Source of the DNA: Streptomyces sp. NBC_01707
Lineage (GTDB): Bacteria; Actinomycetota; Actinomycetes; Streptomycetales; Streptomycetaceae
NCBI RefSeq assembly: GCF_041438805.1
Contig: NZ_CP109190.1
Location: 4,030,001-4,094,000 of the forward strand
Direction: 5' to 3'
Length of the DNA stretch: 64,000 bases
Shown: in pieces, positions 17,340-28,323 of the stretch
How positions within the stretch are numbered: the first letter of the stretch is position 1
Layout: each line of letters opens with the position of its first letter
The notes under the pieces: generated by a model
What the model saw: the letters and a program-made list of their open reading frames with translations, nothing else
The model's database searches: none
What the model was told of the DNA's origin: nothing
Translations under genes and position numbers: made by a program

Positions 17340-17779
17340 GGAATGCCTCCTCATCGAGCTCCGTCTCACGTGGAGTCAAATATCACCTGATCGCATACCT
17401 TCCGCACATTTACACCACCCATCCGAGCGCCGCGGGATCGCCGCGGGCGCATTCCGGTGAGCAGCGGACTGATAACGGCCACGCATCGAACGCGCATCAC
17501 CCGAGCATCCGATTGGGCGGATGTACGAATTCCGAGACGCCGCCGCCCGCATATCGGACTCATTGCCGGGTTCCTCCTCGCATGTGCCGAACATCCTTTC
17601 GATTAGGTCAAGGAACAGCAAATCGAAGGGCAACCACTGGTCATGCATCCGTCAAACTTCCAAAGAGCACCTCAAGTCGACCGGACATTCATTGACCCTC
17701 CGTGAATTGCGTTGAAAAAGTCCGAGTAGCCCGTAGGTGTTGCCCTGCGGAGTCCTTCGACCCTCGGGCCAGGAGCACC
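17340..17779. promoter_or_regulatory. Divergent promoter region between operon 1 and the bldK-like operon
   Basis: These 440 bases hold no convincing gene. They are noticeably richer in A/T than their surroundings, especially 17560-17720. A weak rightward promoter candidate is TTGAAA (17712-17717), a 16-base spacer and TAGGTG (17734-17739), about 40 bases before the bldKA-like start. For the leftward gene only the ribosome-binding site GAGGAGG is clear. The duplicated CCGCGGG around 17435-17450 is the only repeat noted. Confidence 0.45.
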
Positions 17780-18808
17780 ATGACGATTCCAACCCCGCAC
17801 ACAACCGCTCCTCTTGAGGTGGTGGATGCGAAGTCGCTGTCGACGCCGGATCCTTCGGCTCCCAAGGGCGGCGAGGGCCGTTCACCGGGAAAGTTGGCCT
17901 GGCGGCGCTTCAAGCGCGACCGCACCGGCATGATTTCGGCCTACGTGGTCATCGCCTTCTTCGTGGTGGCCCTCTGCGCCCCGCTGATCGCCAAGCTGTA
18001 CGGCAAGGATCCGTACACGACGTACGGCCAGAACGACACGAGTCTGCTCGACGACTTCGGCTCCCCGGTCCTGCCCAACGGCGGTATCAGCAGCGACTTC
18101 TGGTTCGGTGTCGAGCCCGGACTCGGCCGGGACGTCTTCACGTTCCTGCTCTACGCCATGCGTAACTCGCTGCTCATCGCGGCGGCCACGACGCTGCTGG
18201 TGACGGCCATCGGAATCGCCGTCGGCATCACGGCGGGCTATCTCGGCGGGAAGACCGACTACCTCGTCGGCCGGGTCATCGACATCCTGCTGGCTTTCCC
18301 CTCCACGCTCTTCTTCATCGCCTTCTGGCCGGTGATGATCTCGATCCTGGTCTCGCCGGAGGAGAACACCCCGGTCTGGCTGACCGTCGTCAGTCTCATC
18401 TCGGTGATGACCGCCTTCGGCTGGGCGTCCATCGCGCGTCTGCTGCGCGGTGAGGTACTCGCCCTGCGCGAGCGCGAGTTCATCGAGGCGGCCAAGGTCA
18501 CCGGCGCATCGCCGGCGCGGATCATCTTCAAGGAACTGCTCCCCAACCTCTGGACGCCGATCCTCATCCAGGCGACGCTCGCGCTGCCCGCATACGTCAC
18601 GGCCGAGGCGGGCCTCGCCTTCCTCGGTGTCGGGCTCACCTCCCCGACACCCGACTGGGGCGTGATGATCCAGCGTGGATCGGACGTCTACCAGAGCGAC
18701 ATCACGTTCATGCTCTTCCCCGGCGTCACGATGGTGATCTTCGTGATCGCCTTCAACCTCCTGGGCGACTCGGTGCGTGACGCACTGGACCCGAAGACCA
18801 AGCGCTGA
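17780..18808 (+). CDS. bldKA: Oligopeptide ABC transporter permease, BldKA-like
   Basis: The 342-aa DppC-type permease has a long cytosolic N-terminus, then a first span (MISAYVVIAFFVVALCAPLIA), a large extracellular loop, and five more spans. Its EAA loop is EAAKVTGASPARIIFKELLPN. The gene order permease-lipoprotein-permease-ATPase-ATPase is that of bldKABCDE in S. coelicolor, where the importer takes up a peptide signal needed for aerial hyphae. The neighbouring second oligopeptide operon and the S9 peptidase support this. The start at 17780 follows AGGAGCACC. Assignment to bldK is by layout and subunit type, not by a search. Confidence 0.82.
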   Translation: MTIPTPHTTAPLEVVDAKSLSTPDPSAPKGGEGRSPGKLAWRRFKRDRTGMISAYVVIAFFVVALCAPLIAKLYGKDPYTTYGQNDTSLLDDFGSPVLPNGGISSDFWFGVEPGLGRDVFTFLLYAMRNSLLIAAATTLLVTAIGIAVGITAGYLGGKTDYLVGRVIDILLAFPSTLFFIAFWPVMISILVSPEENTPVWLTVVSLISVMTAFGWASIARLLRGEVLALREREFIEAAKVTGASPARIIFKELLPNLWTPILIQATLALPAYVTAEAGLAFLGVGLTSPTPDWGVMIQRGSDVYQSDITFMLFPGVTMVIFVIAFNLLGDSVRDALDPKTKR

Positions 18809-18882
18809 ACCGTACGTCCTCCGACCGGGCGACGGGGCCCGCCGGATCCATCGTTTCTCTCCATCGACCAGGGCAGGAAGCC

Positions 18883-20667
18883 ATGTCCCTTTCCCGCAGA
18901 AACTTCGTCATCGCCACGTCGGTCGCGGCCGGTGGCTCGATGGTCCTCTCCGCCTGCAGCAGCGGCAGCACGGCCGGCAAGGGCGACAAGGGTGGCGGGC
19001 ACGGCGGTGCCGACAAGTACACCGGTGCCGTCGTCGTCGGCACCAAGGAGGACTCCACCGGTCCCGCACCCGAGGTCGAGGGGGCGAAGAAGGGTGGCAC
19101 GATCCGCGGCATCGCCCCGGACGACTTCTCCCACCTCGACCCGCAGCGCATCTACTTCTCCTGGAACTCCGCGGTCGGTGACCTCTTCATCCGCTGCCTG
19201 ACCGGCTACAGGATCGCGCCGGACGGCTCGATGAAGCTCGTCGGTGACCTCGCCACCGACGCCGGCACCATCGGCGACGGCGGAAAGACCTGGACCTTCA
19301 CGCTGAAGGACGGTCTGAAGTGGGAGGACGGCAAGGAGCTCACCGTCGAGGACGTGCGCCACGGCATCGAGCGCGGCTTCGCCAGCTTCACCACCGAGGG
19401 TGCCGGGTACGCCCAGACCGCACTGACCGGCAGCACCGACTTCCGGTCGAAGTACAAGGGCCCGTTCAGCGGCAAGCACCTCGACTCGGTCGTCACCGAC
19501 ACCGCGGCGAAGACCATCACCTTCAAGCTCGCCGAGGCCCGTCCGGACTTCAACTTCACCCTTGCGATGAGTTCCTACGGTGCCGTCCCGGTCAAGGGCG
19601 ACAGCAAGGAGAGGTACGACAAGGACCCGGTCTCCTGCGGTCCGTACCGCGTCAAGAGCCACGCCGTCGACAAGTCGATGACGCTGGTGCGCAACCCGCA
19701 CTGGGACCCGAACACGGACTCGATCCGTAACGCCTACCCGGACAGCTTCGTCTACGAGTTCGGTCCGGAATCGCTCCCGGCGACGGACCGTATGATCGCC
19801 GACGACGGCGACGACCAGTACGCGGTCATGGCGTACAGCGGTGTCCCGGCCGAGCGCATCCAGAAGGTGCTGACCGACCCCGAGCTGAAGAAGCGCACCT
19901 TCAACGGCCTGTTGACCGGCATCTACTACTACGCCATCAACACCAAGCGGATCACCGACCTGAAGGTGCGTCAGGCACTCATCCACGCCTGGCCGCTGGA
20001 GCAGATCCGCAAGATCTACGGTGGCCCGTCGGCCGGTGACTACGCGACGTCCATCCTCAGCCCGGACATCCTCGGCTACGCCCACGACGACGTCTACGGC
20101 AAGCTGAAGAAGCCGCAGGGCGACCCCGAGGCGGCCAAGAAGCTGCTGAAGGAGGCAGGCAAGGAGGGCCAGAAGGTCGTCTACGCCTTCCCGCAGAGCA
20201 ACACCTACGACAAGACCAAGGTCGTCATCGAGAACGCCCTCAAGGCGGCGGGCTTCGACCCGGTCATCAAGCCGTTGGACTCGACCAGCTACTACGACCA
20301 GGTCCAGCAGATCGACAACAAGTTCGACGTGATGTGGTTCGGCTGGTCCCCGGACTGGCCGACCGGCTACACGCTGGTGCAGCCGCTGTTCGACGGCGGC
20401 ACCATCGCCAACGGCTCCAACAACATCTCGCAGCTGAAGGTCGACTGGGTCGACGCGGCCATCAAGAAGAACGTCACCATCGCCGACCCGGCCGCGGCCG
20501 GCAAGGCCTGGGCAGCGCTGGACAAGCGGATCATGACGGAGGAGGCGCCGATCATCCCCGAGACGTTCCAGCGCCGCTTCTACCTGTACGGCTCGAAGGT
20601 CGGCGGCGCCATGTTCCACCCGCTGTGGTCCTCGGCCGTCTTCTACAAGCTGTTCGTGAAGGCCTGA
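18883..20667 (+). CDS. bldKB: Oligopeptide-binding lipoprotein with Tat-type signal, BldKB-like
   Basis: This 594-aa SBP_bac_5 protein has N-terminal SRRNFVIATSVAAGGS, a twin-arginine signal, ending in lipobox LSAC with the lipidated Cys at residue 25. It is therefore probably folded before export and then lipidated. The mature protein has the family features KGGTIRGI, FSHLDPQRIYF and the late MTEEAPIIPETFQRRFYLYG. In S. coelicolor BldKB binds the extracellular developmental peptide; here that role is inferred from operon order. It lies 74 bases after the permease gene and is followed by a hairpin (20684-20708). Confidence 0.85.
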   Translation: MSLSRRNFVIATSVAAGGSMVLSACSSGSTAGKGDKGGGHGGADKYTGAVVVGTKEDSTGPAPEVEGAKKGGTIRGIAPDDFSHLDPQRIYFSWNSAVGDLFIRCLTGYRIAPDGSMKLVGDLATDAGTIGDGGKTWTFTLKDGLKWEDGKELTVEDVRHGIERGFASFTTEGAGYAQTALTGSTDFRSKYKGPFSGKHLDSVVTDTAAKTITFKLAEARPDFNFTLAMSSYGAVPVKGDSKERYDKDPVSCGPYRVKSHAVDKSMTLVRNPHWDPNTDSIRNAYPDSFVYEFGPESLPATDRMIADDGDDQYAVMAYSGVPAERIQKVLTDPELKKRTFNGLLTGIYYYAINTKRITDLKVRQALIHAWPLEQIRKIYGGPSAGDYATSILSPDILGYAHDDVYGKLKKPQGDPEAAKKLLKEAGKEGQKVVYAFPQSNTYDKTKVVIENALKAAGFDPVIKPLDSTSYYDQVQQIDNKFDVMWFGWSPDWPTGYTLVQPLFDGGTIANGSNNISQLKVDWVDAAIKKNVTIADPAAAGKAWAALDKRIMTEEAPIIPETFQRRFYLYGSKVGGAMFHPLWSSAVFYKLFVKA

Positions 20668-20683
20668 CGTCCACACTCCCGAG

Positions 20684-20708
20684 GCGGGGCGCCCCTGCGG
20701 CGCCCCGC
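20684..20708 (+). terminator. Hairpin after the BldKB-like gene (attenuator-like)
   Basis: The 9-bp arms GCGGGGCGC (20684-20692) and GCGCCCCGC (20700-20708) enclose a seven-base loop. It sits between the binding-protein stop (20667) and the next permease gene (20751), the same position as the hairpins in the two flanking operons. Confidence 0.6.
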
Positions 20709-20750
20709 TCCCCTCCCCCTCGTCGGCGTCTGCCAGGGAAACCCATCGCC

Positions 20751-21731
20751 ATGTTCCGCTTCCTCATCCGCCGGGCAATCGGCGCACTGGTCATCCTGCT
20801 GATCATCAGTGCCATCACTTTCGTCCTCTTCTACGTCGCACCCCGCGACCCGGCCCGCGTTGCCTGCGGCAAGGTGTGCACGCCCGAGACGCTGGCACTG
20901 GTAAAGCGCAACCTCGGCATCTCCGACCCGCTGCCCGTGCAGTACTGGCACTGGCTGCGAGCCGTCTTCGTCGGCCGGGACTACACCGCCTTCGGACACT
21001 GCCCCGCGCCGTGCCTCGGGTACTCCTTCCACAACCGTGAGCCGGTCCTGGGCACGATCATCGACCGCTTCCCGACGACCCTCTCCCTCTCGGTGGGCAG
21101 CGCCGTCATCTTCGTGATCTTCGGTGTGGGCACCGGCATGCTGGCCGCGGTCCGGCAGGGCAAAGCGGTCGACAAGGTGGCCTCCTCGGCCTCCCTCATC
21201 TTCTCGTCGATGCAGATCTACATCGTCGGTGTCGTCGCCATGTACTACCTGGCGGACCAGTGGCACATCCTCAGCCGGCCCAAGGACGTCCCCTTCACCG
21301 AGGACCCGGCCGGCTGGTTCCAGGGACTGCTGCTGCCGTGGTTCGTCCTGGCGCTCATCTTCACCGCCAACTACACACGCATGGCCCGCTCCCAGCTCGT
21401 CGAGACGCTGAGCGAGGACTATGTGCGCACGGCACGCGCCAAGGGCCTGTCCCGGCGTACCGTCTTCTTCCGGTTCGCCTGGCGCGGCGCCATGGGGCCG
21501 ATCGTCACCATCTTCGGACTGGACCTCGGCCTGCTCCTCGGCGGCGCGATCATCACCGAGAAGACCTTCGGACTGCACGGTATCGGCGCACTCTCCATCA
21601 AGGCCGTCCTCGACAACGACCTGCCGCTGCTGCTCGGCGTCGTCCTGGTCGCGGCAGCAGCGATCGTCGTCTTCAACATCATCGTCGACGCCGTCTACGC
21701 CCTCATCGATCCACGCGTCCGCCTCGCCTAG
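20751..21731 (+). CDS. bldKC: Oligopeptide ABC transporter permease, BldKC-like
   Basis: The 326-aa DppB-type permease starts MFRFLIRRAIGALVILLIIS with the first span. It has an extended extracellular domain with cysteines (CGKVCTPET, GHCPAPC), then five spans and the EAA loop YVRTARAKGLSRRTVFFRFAWRG. The ATG at 20751 follows CAGGGAAA and gives the canonical N-terminus. It forms the channel with the BldKA-like subunit. The next gene starts 11 bases after its stop. Confidence 0.88.
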   Translation: MFRFLIRRAIGALVILLIISAITFVLFYVAPRDPARVACGKVCTPETLALVKRNLGISDPLPVQYWHWLRAVFVGRDYTAFGHCPAPCLGYSFHNREPVLGTIIDRFPTTLSLSVGSAVIFVIFGVGTGMLAAVRQGKAVDKVASSASLIFSSMQIYIVGVVAMYYLADQWHILSRPKDVPFTEDPAGWFQGLLLPWFVLALIFTANYTRMARSQLVETLSEDYVRTARAKGLSRRTVFFRFAWRGAMGPIVTIFGLDLGLLLGGAIITEKTFGLHGIGALSIKAVLDNDLPLLLGVVLVAAAAIVVFNIIVDAVYALIDPRVRLA

Positions 21732-21742
21732 GGAGAGATCCA

Positions 21743-22768
21743 GTGAGCACCCCCTTCCTCTCCGTACGCGATCTGCGCGTGCACTTCTCCACCGATGACG
21801 GCATGGTCAGGGCCGTCGACGGGCTGTCGTTCGACGTCGAACGGGGCCGCACGCTCGGCATCGTCGGCGAGTCCGGTTCCGGCAAGTCCGTCACCAACCT
21901 GACGATCCTCGGCCTGCACCACCCCGAGCACACCGAGATCGAGGGGGAGATCCTGCTCGACGGGCAGGACCTGCTCACCGCCTCGGAGCGGGAGCTGGAG
22001 CGGCTGCGCGGCAACAAGATGGCCATGATCTTCCAGGACGCACTGGCCTCCCTGTCGCCGTACCACACCATCGGGATGCAGATCTCCGAGACGTACCGCA
22101 AGCACACCGGCGCCTCCAAGCGGGAGAGCCGGGCCCGGGCGATCGAGATGCTCACCAAGGTGGGCATCCCGCAGCCCGATCTGCGGGTCGACGACTATCC
22201 GCACCAGTTCTCCGGCGGTATGCGCCAGCGCGCGATGATCGCCATGGCGCTGGTCTGCGACCCGGAGCTGCTGATCGCCGACGAGCCCACCACCGCGCTG
22301 GACGTCACCGTGCAGGCCCAGATCATCGACCTGCTCAAGGAGCTCCAGCAGGAGACCGGCACGTCGATCATCTTCATCACCCACGACCTCGGCGTCATCG
22401 CCGACATCGCGGACGACGTGCTGGTGATGTACGGCGGGCGGTGTGTGGAGCGCGGCACCAAGAAGGAGGTGTTGCGGGCGCCCCAGCACCCGTACACCTG
22501 GGGCCTGCTGGGGTCGATGCCGACCCTCGAGGGACCGGTGGACGTACCGCTGTCGCCGATCCCCGGCACCCCTCCGAGCCTCCTCAACCCGCCGACCGGC
22601 TGCCGGTTCCACCCACGGTGCTCGTTCACCGAGCAGGTCGGCGGCGGGCGCTGCGCGACCGACCAGCCCCCGCTGGAGCTGGTGGCCGGGCGCGGGGCCG
22701 CCTGCCACCTCACCGCGGAGCAGCGCACCGAGTTCTTCGCCGACTTCGCCGGCACCCGGCCCAACTGA
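21743..22768 (+). CDS. bldKD: Oligopeptide ABC transporter ATP-binding protein (DppD type), BldKD-like
   Basis: This 341-aa ATPase starts with GTG after GGGAGAG. It has Walker A GESGSGKS (42-49), [14 protein letters not shown], Walker [15 protein letters not shown] and switch [12 protein letters not shown]. The oligo_HPY region (HPYTWGLL) and C-terminal cysteines ([14 protein letters not shown]) follow. It is one half of the ATPase heterodimer with the next gene. Confidence 0.88.
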   Translation: MSTPFLSVRDLRVHFSTDDGMVRAVDGLSFDVERGRTLGIVGESGSGKSVTNLTILGLHHPEHTEIEGEILLDGQDLLTASERELERLRGNKMAMIFQDALASLSPYHTIGMQISETYRKHTGASKRESRARAIEMLTKVGIPQPDLRVDDYPHQFSGGMRQRAMIAMALVCDPELLIADEPTTALDVTVQAQIIDLLKELQQETGTSIIFITHDLGVIADIADDVLVMYGGRCVERGTKKEVLRAPQHPYTWGLLGSMPTLEGPVDVPLSPIPGTPPSLLNPPTGCRFHPRCSFTEQVGGGRCATDQPPLELVAGRGAACHLTAEQRTEFFADFAGTRPN

Positions 22769-22794
22769 CGTACAAGAGACGGGACTTCCCCACT

Positions 22795-23883
<1,089 letters not shown>

Positions 23884-23906
23884 CACCCCTGCCCTCGCCC
23901 GGAGAC

Positions 23907-24059
23907 GGCCGGGCGGAGACGGATCCGATCGGTCCGTCGTCCGCCCGGCCTCTTCGGCCCGAGGAACCGAGCACGTCGGCCCATTGACCCGAGCCACCTG
24001 CGAGCCCGGTCCCCGGGACATGGGAAAGGCGCCCGGAACCGATCGGTTCCGGGCGCCTT
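23907..24059. terminator. Two hairpins between convergent operons
   Basis: Hairpin one spans 23907-23950 (arms GGCCGGGCGGA and TCCGCCCGGCC, with inner GACGGA/TCCGTC and one bulged base). Hairpin two is a perfect 34-base palindrome, 24026-24059, centred on GATC with arms starting AAGGCGCCCGGAACC. They lie between the convergent bldKE-like gene and the second DppF-type gene and can stop transcription from both sides. Confidence 0.75.
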
Positions 24060-24082
24060 CGTGACTGCGCCTACGAGCAGAA

Positions 24083-25225
24083 CTACGCCGCGTGCACGAC
24101 GTCCTTCTCCTCGGCGAAGTGGCACGCCGACTCGTGCGCGGCCTGGGTGTCCGAGGACTTGAAGCGCTCGGGGATCGCCAGCAGCGGCACCTCCGTCGCG
24201 CACTTGTCCTGGGCCTTCCAGCAGCGGGTGCGGAAGCGGCAGCCGGACGGCGGGTTCGCCGGCGAGGGGACGTCACCGGTGAGGATGATCCGCTCGCGGC
24301 CCTCACGGGCCTCCGGGTCCGGAACCGGGACCGCCGACAGCAGCGCCTGGGTGTAGGGGTGCGTCGGGTGGTCGTAGATCTGCGTGTCCGTACCGATCTC
24401 GGCCATCTTGCCGAGGTACATGACGCCGACCCGGTCCGAGATGTGCCGGACGATCGACAGGTCGTGCGCGATGAAGAGGTAGGAGAGGTTGAACTCGTCC
24501 TGCAGCTTCTCCATCAGGTTGATGACCTGGGCCTGCACCGACACGTCGAGCGCGGAGACCGGCTCGTCGCAGATGATGATCTCCGGGTTGAGCGCGAGGC
24601 CGCGGGCGATGCCGATGCGCTGGCGCTGACCGCCGGAGAACTGGTGCGGGTAGCGGTTGATGTACTCCGGGTTGAGACCCACGACATCCAGGAGGTCCTG
24701 CACCTTGCGGCGCCGGTCGCCCTTGGGGGCCACCTCGGGGTGGATCTCGAAGGTCTCCCCGATGATGTCGCCGACCGTCATCCGCGGGTTGAGCGAGGTG
24801 TACGGGTCCTGGAACACCATCTGGATGTTCCGGCGCACGGCCTTCAGCGCGCGGCCGGACAGCTTGGTGATGTCCTGACCCTTGTAGAAGACCTCACCGG
24901 CGGTGGCCCGCTCCAGCGTCATCAGGAGCTTGGCGACCGTGGACTTGCCACAGCCGGACTCACCCACGATGCCGAGCGTCTCGCCCTGGTACAGGTCGAA
25001 CGAGATTCCGTCCACGGCCTTGACCGCACCGACCTGCTTCTTGAACAGGATGCCCTGGGTCAGCGGGAAGTGCTTGACCAGGTTGCGGACCTGGAGGATC
25101 GGCTCGCCCTGCGACACCGGCGCCTCGATGGCGGCAACGGCCTCCGCCTCGGTGGCCGCGTCGACCGTCTCCACTTCGGTGACGTTCGGGGTGGCGTCCA
25201 CGGGCTCCTTGTTGATGTCAGCCAT
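24083..25225 (-). CDS. Dipeptide/oligopeptide ABC transporter ATP-binding protein (DppF type), operon 2
   Basis: This 380-aa ATPase has an acidic N-terminal extension (about 1-38, rich in Glu, Val and Thr). Walker A is GESGCGKS (88-95), followed by [14 protein letters not shown], Walker [15 protein letters not shown] and the cysteine motif [15 protein letters not shown]. It is a close paralogue of the gene at 11585, with a central stretch almost identical at nucleotide level. The D-type gene stop overlaps its start by eight bases. It is the last gene of operon 2. Confidence 0.93.
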   Translation of the reverse strand: MADINKEPVDATPNVTEVETVDAATEAEAVAAIEAPVSQGEPILQVRNLVKHFPLTQGILFKKQVGAVKAVDGISFDLYQGETLGIVGESGCGKSTVAKLLMTLERATAGEVFYKGQDITKLSGRALKAVRRNIQMVFQDPYTSLNPRMTVGDIIGETFEIHPEVAPKGDRRRKVQDLLDVVGLNPEYINRYPHQFSGGQRQRIGIARGLALNPEIIICDEPVSALDVSVQAQVINLMEKLQDEFNLSYLFIAHDLSIVRHISDRVGVMYLGKMAEIGTDTQIYDHPTHPYTQALLSAVPVPDPEAREGRERIILTGDVPSPANPPSGCRFRTRCWKAQDKCATEVPLLAIPERFKSSDTQAAHESACHFAEEKDVVHAA

Positions 25226-26276
25226 GGATCGTCTCCTTCCAGAAGTGGCAGGCGCTGCCGCGGCCGACCAGCTCGGTGCCGTCCTGCTCGGTCACCGGGC
25301 GCAGGGCCGGGATGTCCGTACGGCAGATGTCCTGTGCCATGGTGCAGCGCGGGTTGAAGGCACAACCCGTGGGCACACGGAGCAGGTTGGGCGGCAGGCC
25401 CTTGATCGCGAAGAGCTCCTGGCCCTTCTGGTCCAGCCGCGGGATCGACTCCAGCAGACCCTTGGTGTACGGGTGTGCCGGGCGCTTGTAGATCTCGTGG
25501 ACCGGGGAGGTCTCGACGATCCGGCCCGCGTACATCACGGCGATCTTGTCCGCGACGTCGGCGACGACGCCGAGGTCGTGGGTGATCAGGATGAGACCCA
25601 TGTTGTACTCGCGCTGGAGCTCCGCGAGGAGGTCCATCACCTGGGCCTGCACGGTCACGTCGAGCGCGGTGGTCGGCTCGTCCGCGATGATCAGGTCCGG
25701 CTCCAGGGCCAGCGCCATGGCGATCATGATGCGCTGACGCATACCGCCGGAGAACTGGTGCGGGTAGTCCGAGACGCGGGCCTTGGCGGCCGGGATCTTG
25801 ACCTGGTCCATCAGGTCGATGGCCTTGGCCTGCGCGTCCTTCTTGGACATGCCCTGGTGGACCCGGAACATCTCGCCGAGCTGGTAGCCGACGGTGAGGA
25901 CCGGGTTCAGCGAGGAGAGCGCGTCCTGGAAGATCATCGCGATCTTCTGGCCACGGATCTGCCGGCGCTCCTCGTAGGACATCTTCAGCATGTCCTGGCC
26001 GCGGAAGAGGATCTCCCCCTGGGGGATCTTGCCCGGCGGCATGTCGAGGATGCCCATGATGGCCTGCGCCGTCACGGACTTGCCGGAGCCGGACTCACCG
26101 AGAACGGCGAGCGTCTCCCCTGCGTTCACGCTGTAGTTCACGCCGTTGACGGCCTTGACCACACCGTCACGCGTGTGGAACTCCACGTGCAGGTCACGGA
26201 CTTCGAGCAGCGGGCCGACGTGGTCGTCACCCGAGCGCGGGGACGGGACTTCGGCGGTCTTGTCGATGGTAGTCAC
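25218..26276 (-). CDS. Dipeptide/oligopeptide ABC transporter ATP-binding protein (DppD type), operon 2
   Basis: This 352-aa ATPase has Walker A GESGSGKS (60-67), [14 protein letters not shown], Walker [15 protein letters not shown] and C-terminal cysteines (GCAFNPRC, DIC, SAC). The GTG at 26276 is chosen because a perfect AAGGAGG lies seven bases upstream. The frame runs open further upstream only because it crosses the permease gene. It pairs with the DppF-type ATPase that overlaps it. Confidence 0.93.
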   Translation of the reverse strand: MTTIDKTAEVPSPRSGDDHVGPLLEVRDLHVEFHTRDGVVKAVNGVNYSVNAGETLAVLGESGSGKSVTAQAIMGILDMPPGKIPQGEILFRGQDMLKMSYEERRQIRGQKIAMIFQDALSSLNPVLTVGYQLGEMFRVHQGMSKKDAQAKAIDLMDQVKIPAAKARVSDYPHQFSGGMRQRIMIAMALALEPDLIIADEPTTALDVTVQAQVMDLLAELQREYNMGLILITHDLGVVADVADKIAVMYAGRIVETSPVHEIYKRPAHPYTKGLLESIPRLDQKGQELFAIKGLPPNLLRVPTGCAFNPRCTMAQDICRTDIPALRPVTEQDGTELVGRGSACHFWKETIHG

Positions 26277-26287
26277 GTACGCCCTCC

Positions 26288-27232
26288 TTATCGCGACTTC
26301 GGATCGAGGGCGTTGCGGACGGCTTCGCCGAGCATGATGAACGCCAGAACGGTGATGCTGAGCATGATCGACGGGTAGAGCAGGATGTGCGGCGCTACCC
26401 GGATCTGGCTGGCGCCGGCGGAGATGTCGCCACCCCATGAGATCGCCGGGTCGGCGAGCCCCAGACCCAGGTAGGACAGGGTGGCCTCGGCCGAGATGTA
26501 GACACCCAGCGAGATGGTCGCGACGACGATCACCGGGGCCATGGCGTTCGGCAGGATGTGCTTGAACAGGATCCGGGACGTGGTCGCGCCCAGAGCTCTG
26601 GCCGCCTGGACGTAGTCCGCCTGCTTGATGGTGATCACGGCACCGCGCATGACACGCGCGATCTGCGTCCAGCCGAGGAACGCGAGGGCGAGGGTGACGC
26701 TCCAGACGGTGCGGTCGGTGAACGCCTGCAGGACCACCATGGCGCCGAGCAGGAAGGGCAGTCCGAGGAAGATGTTGGTGAACCCGGACAGGAGCGCGTC
26801 GACCCAGCCACCGAAGTAGCCGCCCACCATGCCGATCAGGCCACCGAACACGGTCACCAGCAGGGTGACGGAGATACCGACGGTCACCGAGGCCCGGGCG
26901 CCGTAGATTACACGCGCGTAGACACTGCGGCCCTGGCCGTCGTAACCCAGCCACTCGGCCGAACCGACCTTGCCGAGCTCGGGCTTGCCGAGGAAGTGGT
27001 GCGCCAGGTCACTGAAGGTGGGCGAGACGCCGGTGAACAGCCCCGGGAACGCCGTCATCACGAGCAGGATCACGATGAGGACGGACGAGATGACGAAGTA
27101 CCAGTTGGAGCGGAGGTCGACCCACGCGTCGCCCCAGAGGCTGCGGGCCTTCTCGGCCTTGACGGCCACCGGCTCCGCCACTGCGGTCTTCGGGTCTTCG
27201 GTCGCGGGTGCGGTCTTGATCACGTCAGGCAT
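26288..27232 (-). CDS. Dipeptide/oligopeptide ABC transporter permease (DppC type), operon 2
   Basis: The 314-aa permease has a 45-residue cytosolic tail at the N-terminus and a first span (FVISSVLIVILLVMTAFPGLF). The extracellular loop lacks the cysteines of the operon-1 paralogue. The EAA loop is QAARALGATTSRILFKHILPN, and six spans are predicted in all. The start overlaps the DppB-type stop by eight bases, the same overlap length as in operon 1. Confidence 0.92.
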   Translation of the reverse strand: MPDVIKTAPATEDPKTAVAEPVAVKAEKARSLWGDAWVDLRSNWYFVISSVLIVILLVMTAFPGLFTGVSPTFSDLAHHFLGKPELGKVGSAEWLGYDGQGRSVYARVIYGARASVTVGISVTLLVTVFGGLIGMVGGYFGGWVDALLSGFTNIFLGLPFLLGAMVVLQAFTDRTVWSVTLALAFLGWTQIARVMRGAVITIKQADYVQAARALGATTSRILFKHILPNAMAPVIVVATISLGVYISAEATLSYLGLGLADPAISWGGDISAGASQIRVAPHILLYPSIMLSITVLAFIMLGEAVRNALDPKSR

Positions 27233-28157
27233 AACGGATCCTCGGGTCCAGGACCGCGTACAGCAGGTCGACGAGCAGGCTCATGAAGAGGTAGACCAGC
27301 ACCAGGACGGTGACCAGGCCCACCAGGGTGGTGCCCTCGCGACGGACGATCGACTCGTAGATGGTGCCGCCGATGCCCTTCACGTTGAACAGGCCCTCGG
27401 TCACGACCGCGCCGCCCATCAGGGCACCCAGGTCCGTACCGAGGAAGGTGACGACGGGGATCAGCGAGTTGCGCATCAGGTGCACACCGACGATGCGGCG
27501 CTTGGGAAGTCCCTTGGCCACGGCAGTACGCATGTAGTCCGACCGCAGGTTCTCGGCCATCGTCGTACGCGTCAGTCGCGCCACGTAGGCGAGGGAGAGC
27601 GATCCGAGCACGACGGCCGGTGCTATCAGCTCGCTCCACGTCGCCTCGTTCGAGACGTTCGGGGCGATCCAGCCGAGCTGGAACGCGAACACCGACTTGA
27701 CGATGAAGCCGAGGACGAAGACCGGGATCGAGATGATCAGCAGCGTCACGACCAGGACCGCGTTGTCCGCGAGACGGCCTGCACGCAGCCCGGCGACCAT
27801 GCCGAGGCCGATACCGAGAACGATCTCGATGAGGAACGCCATGGCGGCCAGTCGCAGGGTGACGGGGAACGCGTCACCGAGTACGTCCGTGACCGGACGA
27901 CCGCTGGCTATCTGAGTGCCGAAATCAAAATGCAGGACGATGCCTGTCATGTAATTCCAGTACTGCTGCAGGATCGGCTGATCCAGCCCCAGTTGGTGCC
28001 GCATGGCGGCCAGGGTGGCAGGGTCAGCACCCTTGTCTCCGAAGAGTCCCCGCACGGGGTCGCCGGGCAGTGTGTAGACCATCAGGAAGATGAGCAGGGT
28101 TGTCCCGATGAAGACCGGGATCATCTGGAGCAGTCGTCGTGCGACATAGCGCCCCAT
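27225..28157 (-). CDS. Dipeptide/oligopeptide ABC transporter permease (DppB type), operon 2
   Basis: This 310-aa permease starts MGRYVARRLLQMIPVFIG, with GGAGG six bases upstream of ATG 28157. The extracellular domain reads LGLDQPILQQYWNYMTGIVLHFDFG. The EAA loop is YMRTAVAKGLPKRRIVGVHLMRNS. It forms the channel with the overlapping DppC-type subunit. It is preceded by about 165 bases that hold two hairpins after the binding-protein gene. Confidence 0.92.
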   Translation of the reverse strand: MGRYVARRLLQMIPVFIGTTLLIFLMVYTLPGDPVRGLFGDKGADPATLAAMRHQLGLDQPILQQYWNYMTGIVLHFDFGTQIASGRPVTDVLGDAFPVTLRLAAMAFLIEIVLGIGLGMVAGLRAGRLADNAVLVVTLLIISIPVFVLGFIVKSVFAFQLGWIAPNVSNEATWSELIAPAVVLGSLSLAYVARLTRTTMAENLRSDYMRTAVAKGLPKRRIVGVHLMRNSLIPVVTFLGTDLGALMGGAVVTEGLFNVKGIGGTIYESIVRREGTTLVGLVTVLVLVYLFMSLLVDLLYAVLDPRIRYA

Positions 28158-28191
28158 GGTGCCTCCATGTAAGTGGCAAGCGGCAGCCGAC

Positions 28192-28297
28192 GGGCCCTCC
28201 CCCGTCACCGAGCCCCTGTGGGGTCGTCGGTGACGGGAAAGGGCCCCCCGGCCACGGCGTGCAGGCTGGTCCGGGACCGATGTCAGTGTCGGTCCCG
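28192..28297 (-). terminator. Two hairpins between binding-protein and permease genes of operon 2
   Basis: The first is 28272-28297 (arms CGGGACCGA and TCGGTCCCG, eight-base loop), nearest the binding-protein stop. The second is 28192-28246 (CCCGTCACCGA with TCGGTGACGGG, plus GGGCCC/GGGCCC beyond a small internal loop). The position matches the hairpins of operon 1 and the bldK-like operon. Confidence 0.65.
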
Positions 28298-28323
28298 CAC
28301 CGGCCCGCGGACTACGTCGGTGG

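Noticed and set aside
17435..17450. Repeated CCGCGGG near the operon-1 promoter as an operator
   Set aside because: Too short and too likely by chance in GC-rich DNA.
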